Shown: one piece after another, positions 61,848 through 64,000 of the stretch
How positions within the stretch are numbered: the stretch's first letter is position 1
Layout of the letters: the number at the start of each line of letters is the position of its first letter
Assembly (NCBI RefSeq): GCF_029989365.1
Contig: NZ_JAPRAQ010000015.1
Span: 62,001-126,000 of the forward strand
Direction: 5' to 3'
DNA from: Bradyrhizobium sp. Arg816
Lineage (GTDB): Bacteria; Pseudomonadota; Alphaproteobacteria; Rhizobiales; Xanthobacteraceae
Length of the DNA: 64,000 nucleotides
The notes under the pieces: model-generated
Told to the model about the DNA's origin: nothing
Databases searched by the model: none
The model's input: the letters and a program-made list of their open reading frames with translations, nothing else
Program-made: the position numbers and the translations under genes

Positions 61848-64000
61848 TCACTCCTCCCCTGCAAGCAGCGCGGCATTACCGCCGGCTGCCGCGGTGTTGA
61901 TCGTCACGGTCTGCTCGGTTGCAAAGCGCGCGAGGTAATGCGGGCCGCCCGCCTTCGGGCCGGTTCCGGACAGCCCGTTGCCGCCGAAGGGCTGCACGCC
62001 GACTACGGCGCCGATCATGTTGCGGTTGACATAGATGTTGCCGACCTGGACGCGATCGATGATCGCCTCGATGGTGTCGTCGATGCGGGAGTGAACGCCG
62101 AGCGTGAGTCCATAGCCGCTGCGCTCGATCGCCTGCAGGACGCGGTCGAGGTTTTCCGCGCGATAGCGCACGACGTGCAGGATCGGACCGAACACCTCAT
62201 CGGTGAGCTGGCCGGCGTCCTTGAGCTCGAAAATGTGCGGGGCGACGAAGCAGCCATCGGGCACAGTGCCGGCAAAGTGCAGCCGCGCCTCGCTCTTCAT
62301 CCTCGCGATATGCGCATCGAGGCGCTGCTTGGCCTCGGCGTCGATCACCGGACCGACATGGGTTGCGACATCGCTGGGATCACCGATCCTGAGTTCCCGC
62401 GCCGCGCCCGCGATCATCTCGATCATGCGGTCGGCGACGTCCTCCTGCACGAACAGCAGCCGCAGCGCCGAGCAGCGCTGGCCGGCGGAGCGGAAGGCCG
62501 AAGTGACGACGTCGTCGGCGACCTGCTCGGGCAGCGCGGTCGCATCCGCGATCATGGCGTTGATGCCGCCGGTCTCCGCGATCAGCGGCACGATCGACCC
62601 GTCCTTGGCGGCGAGCGTCCGGTTGATCGCCCGCGCGACCTCGGTCGAGCCGGTGAAGACGACGCCGGCGATGTCGGCATGCGCGGTCAGCACGGCGCCG
62701 ATGCGGCCGTCGCCGGTGACGAGATACAACGCGCTCCTGGGAATGCCGGCCTCGTGCAGCAGGGCTACGGCCTCGCGGGCGATGCGCGGCGTCTGCTCGG
62801 CGGGTTTTGCAACGACGCTGTTGCCGGCCATCAATGCCGCCGTGACCTGGCCCAGGAAGATCGCCAGCGGAAAATTCCACGGCGAGATCGCGACGAAGGC
62901 GCCGCGCCCGCGCATGGCGAGCGCATTGCTCTCGCCGGTCGGGCCCGGCATGGCGGCATCAACGCCGAACAGCTTCCGGCCCTGCGCGGCATAATAGCGG
63001 CAGAAGTCGGCGGCCTCGCGCAGCTCCGACAGCGCATCGTCCAGCGTCTTGCCGCCCTCGGCTTGCAGCAACGCGATGAAATGGGCGCTCCGGCTCTCCA
63101 GAAGATGCGCGGCCTGCTCCAGTGCGGCCGCGCGCGTGGCCGCCGGCGTTCGGCTCCAGGCGGCAAAACCGGCGCGCGCAGCCGTCACCGCCGCATTGGC
63201 TCGGTCCGGCGTTGCATCCGCGATCGGCTTGAGGCCGGCTGCCTCGGCCTTCACCTCTGCCAGCAACCGGTCGAGCGCCGCGCGCGTGCCGAATTCAACG
63301 CCGCGCGAATTGCGCCGCTCCGGCGCGAACAGATCGCCCGGCAGCGGAATTTTGGGATGAGCCGCCGCTTGCGGCCGGACGATGGCATCGGCCGGACGCT
63401 GCAACAGCGCCACAACCGGCACGCGATAGTCGGCCGCCTGCGCCACGAACGACGAGTTGGCGCCGTTCTCCAGCAGTCGCCGCACCAGATAGGCGAGCAG
63501 GTCGCGATGGCTGCCGACCGGCGCATAGGTGCGGTAGGCGATGTCGGGATGATCCTTGACGTGATCCTTGGCGAGCTGCTCGTAGAGCGCTTCGCCCATG
63601 CCATGCAGGCGCTGGAATTCGAAGCCGCCGCCATCTTGCGCAAGCTCCAGCACGGTCGCGACCGTCAGCGCGTTGTGGGTGGCGAATTGCGGGAAGATGC
63701 GCGGCCGCAGGGCCAACAGCTTCTGCGCGCAGGCGACGTAGTTCAGATCCGTCATCGCCTTGCGCGTGAACACGAGATAGCCGTCCAGCCCGCGCTCCTG
63801 TGCGCGCTTGATCTCGGTGTCCCAATAGGCGCCCTTGACCAGCCGCACCATCAGCTTGCGGTCATGGGCGCGGGCGAGCGCGTCGACATAGTCGATCACG
63901 GCGCTGGCGCGCTTCTGATAGGCCTGGATCGCCAGGCCAAATCCGTCCCAGCCGCTGAGCGAGGGATCGGCGAGCGTTGCCGCGATGACGTCTAGCGACA
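61848..64000 (-). CDS. putA: Bifunctional proline dehydrogenase/P5C dehydrogenase PutA (5' end outside window)
   Basis: PutA oxidises proline to glutamate in two steps, with FAD and NAD. The frame is open to the right edge (64000), so the N-terminal DNA-binding or alpha domain and part of the proline dehydrogenase barrel are missing. The visible part has the end of the barrel (RLVKGAYWDTEIKRAQERG; GYLVFTRKAMTDLNYVACA; FATHNALTV), then the aldehyde dehydrogenase domain: SPWNFPLAIFLGQVTAALMAGNSVVAKPAEQTP, the Glu in LIAETGG and the Cys in SAFRSAGQRCSALR. The GTG at 63897-63899 is an internal Val, not a start. Whether the protein is also a repressor cannot be seen. Confidence 0.95.
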   Translation of the reverse strand, partial: SLDVIAATLADPSLSGWDGFGLAIQAYQKRASAVIDYVDALARAHDRKLMVRLVKGAYWDTEIKRAQERGLDGYLVFTRKAMTDLNYVACAQKLLALRPRIFPQFATHNALTVATVLELAQDGGGFEFQRLHGMGEALYEQLAKDHVKDHPDIAYRTYAPVGSHRDLLAYLVRRLLENGANSSFVAQAADYRVPVVALLQRPADAIVRPQAAAHPKIPLPGDLFAPERRNSRGVEFGTRAALDRLLAEVKAEAAGLKPIADATPDRANAAVTAARAGFAAWSRTPAATRAAALEQAAHLLESRSAHFIALLQAEGGKTLDDALSELREAADFCRYYAAQGRKLFGVDAAMPGPTGESNALAMRGRGAFVAISPWNFPLAIFLGQVTAALMAGNSVVAKPAEQTPRIAREAVALLHEAGIPRSALYLVTGDGRIGAVLTAHADIAGVVFTGSTEVARAINRTLAAKDGSIVPLIAETGGINAMIADATALPEQVADDVVTSAFRSAGQRCSALRLLFVQEDVADRMIEMIAGAARELRIGDPSDVATHVGPVIDAEAKQRLDAHIARMKSEARLHFAGTVPDGCFVAPHIFELKDAGQLTDEVFGPILHVVRYRAENLDRVLQAIERSGYGLTLGVHSRIDDTIEAIIDRVQVGNIYVNRNMIGAVVGVQPFGGNGLSGTGPKAGGPHYLARFATEQTVTINTAAAGGNAALLAGEE

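Noticed and set aside
61938..63995. A 685-codon open frame on the + strand
   Set aside because: Antisense to putA.

Overview
The window is high-GC alphaproteobacterial chromosome, most likely from Bradyrhizobium or a close relative in the Nitrobacteraceae. The reasons are the order dnaG-rpoD and rluD-rpoH, an RpoH with the alphaproteobacterial RpoH box, many genes for acyl-CoA and xenobiotic breakdown, and a dense scatter of short palindromic intergenic elements of the kind seen in rhizobial genomes. Codon use is uniform and GC-rich almost everywhere. The exceptions are two lower-GC pockets, about 4320-4690 and 14640-17100. I see no CRISPR array, rRNA operon, complete insertion sequence or prophage.

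Layout. 1-4.3 kb: end of dnaG, then rpoD with a strong terminator, a small conserved gene, and a gene-free stretch holding an orphan terminator and a long hairpin. 4.7-14.5 kb: envelope and housekeeping genes (OmpA-like protein, lytic transglycosylase, a short-chain dehydrogenase, a lone receiver protein, a LysE exporter, a 23-residue lysine/alanine protein, a diguanylate cyclase, a peptidoglycan amidase), then rpoH and rluD. 14.55-17.6 kb: tRNA-Glu followed by a small accessory patch (SEC-C protein, unpaired HigA antitoxin, membrane protein, non-coding DNA). 17.6-20 kb: a D-aminoacylase-type amidohydrolase with a COG0523 metallochaperone. 20-21.7 kb: a GFA protein and an unexplained pair of cysteine-containing proteins. 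22-29.1 kb: a chemoreceptor, a single-chain acyl-CoA carboxylase and an AcoR-type sigma-54 activator.

29.4-42 kb: a flavin-dependent monooxygenase with its reductase; the De Ley-Doudoroff genes dgoK-dgoA; PoxB-type pyruvate dehydrogenase; a tandem-hotdog thioesterase; an amidase beside a cyanuric acid hydrolase/barbiturase family enzyme; tex. 42-48.2 kb: a glycine-rich exported protein, a two-component system whose kinase has almost no periplasmic domain, a degenerate HtrA-like protein overlapping a LuxR-type regulator, an exported glyoxalase-fold protein and a DapA-family aldolase. 48.4-56.5 kb: a CoxL-type molybdenum hydroxylase without its partner subunits, an enoyl-CoA hydratase/acyl-CoA dehydrogenase operon, and lemA with two TPM-domain genes. 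56.8-64 kb: a coiled-coil membrane protein, a CxxCH protein of unknown function, a 55-residue membrane protein, a glutathione transferase, a CoA-transferase and putA, cut by the window end.

The window is mostly ordinary core genome. The most distinctive observations are the HtrA-like protein that has lost two of its three catalytic residues yet is translationally coupled to a receiver-truncated LuxR regulator; palindromic elements that form nested insertions and in one case supply the likely start codon of a gene; two divergent genes whose start codons share one CATG; and several small unlisted genes.
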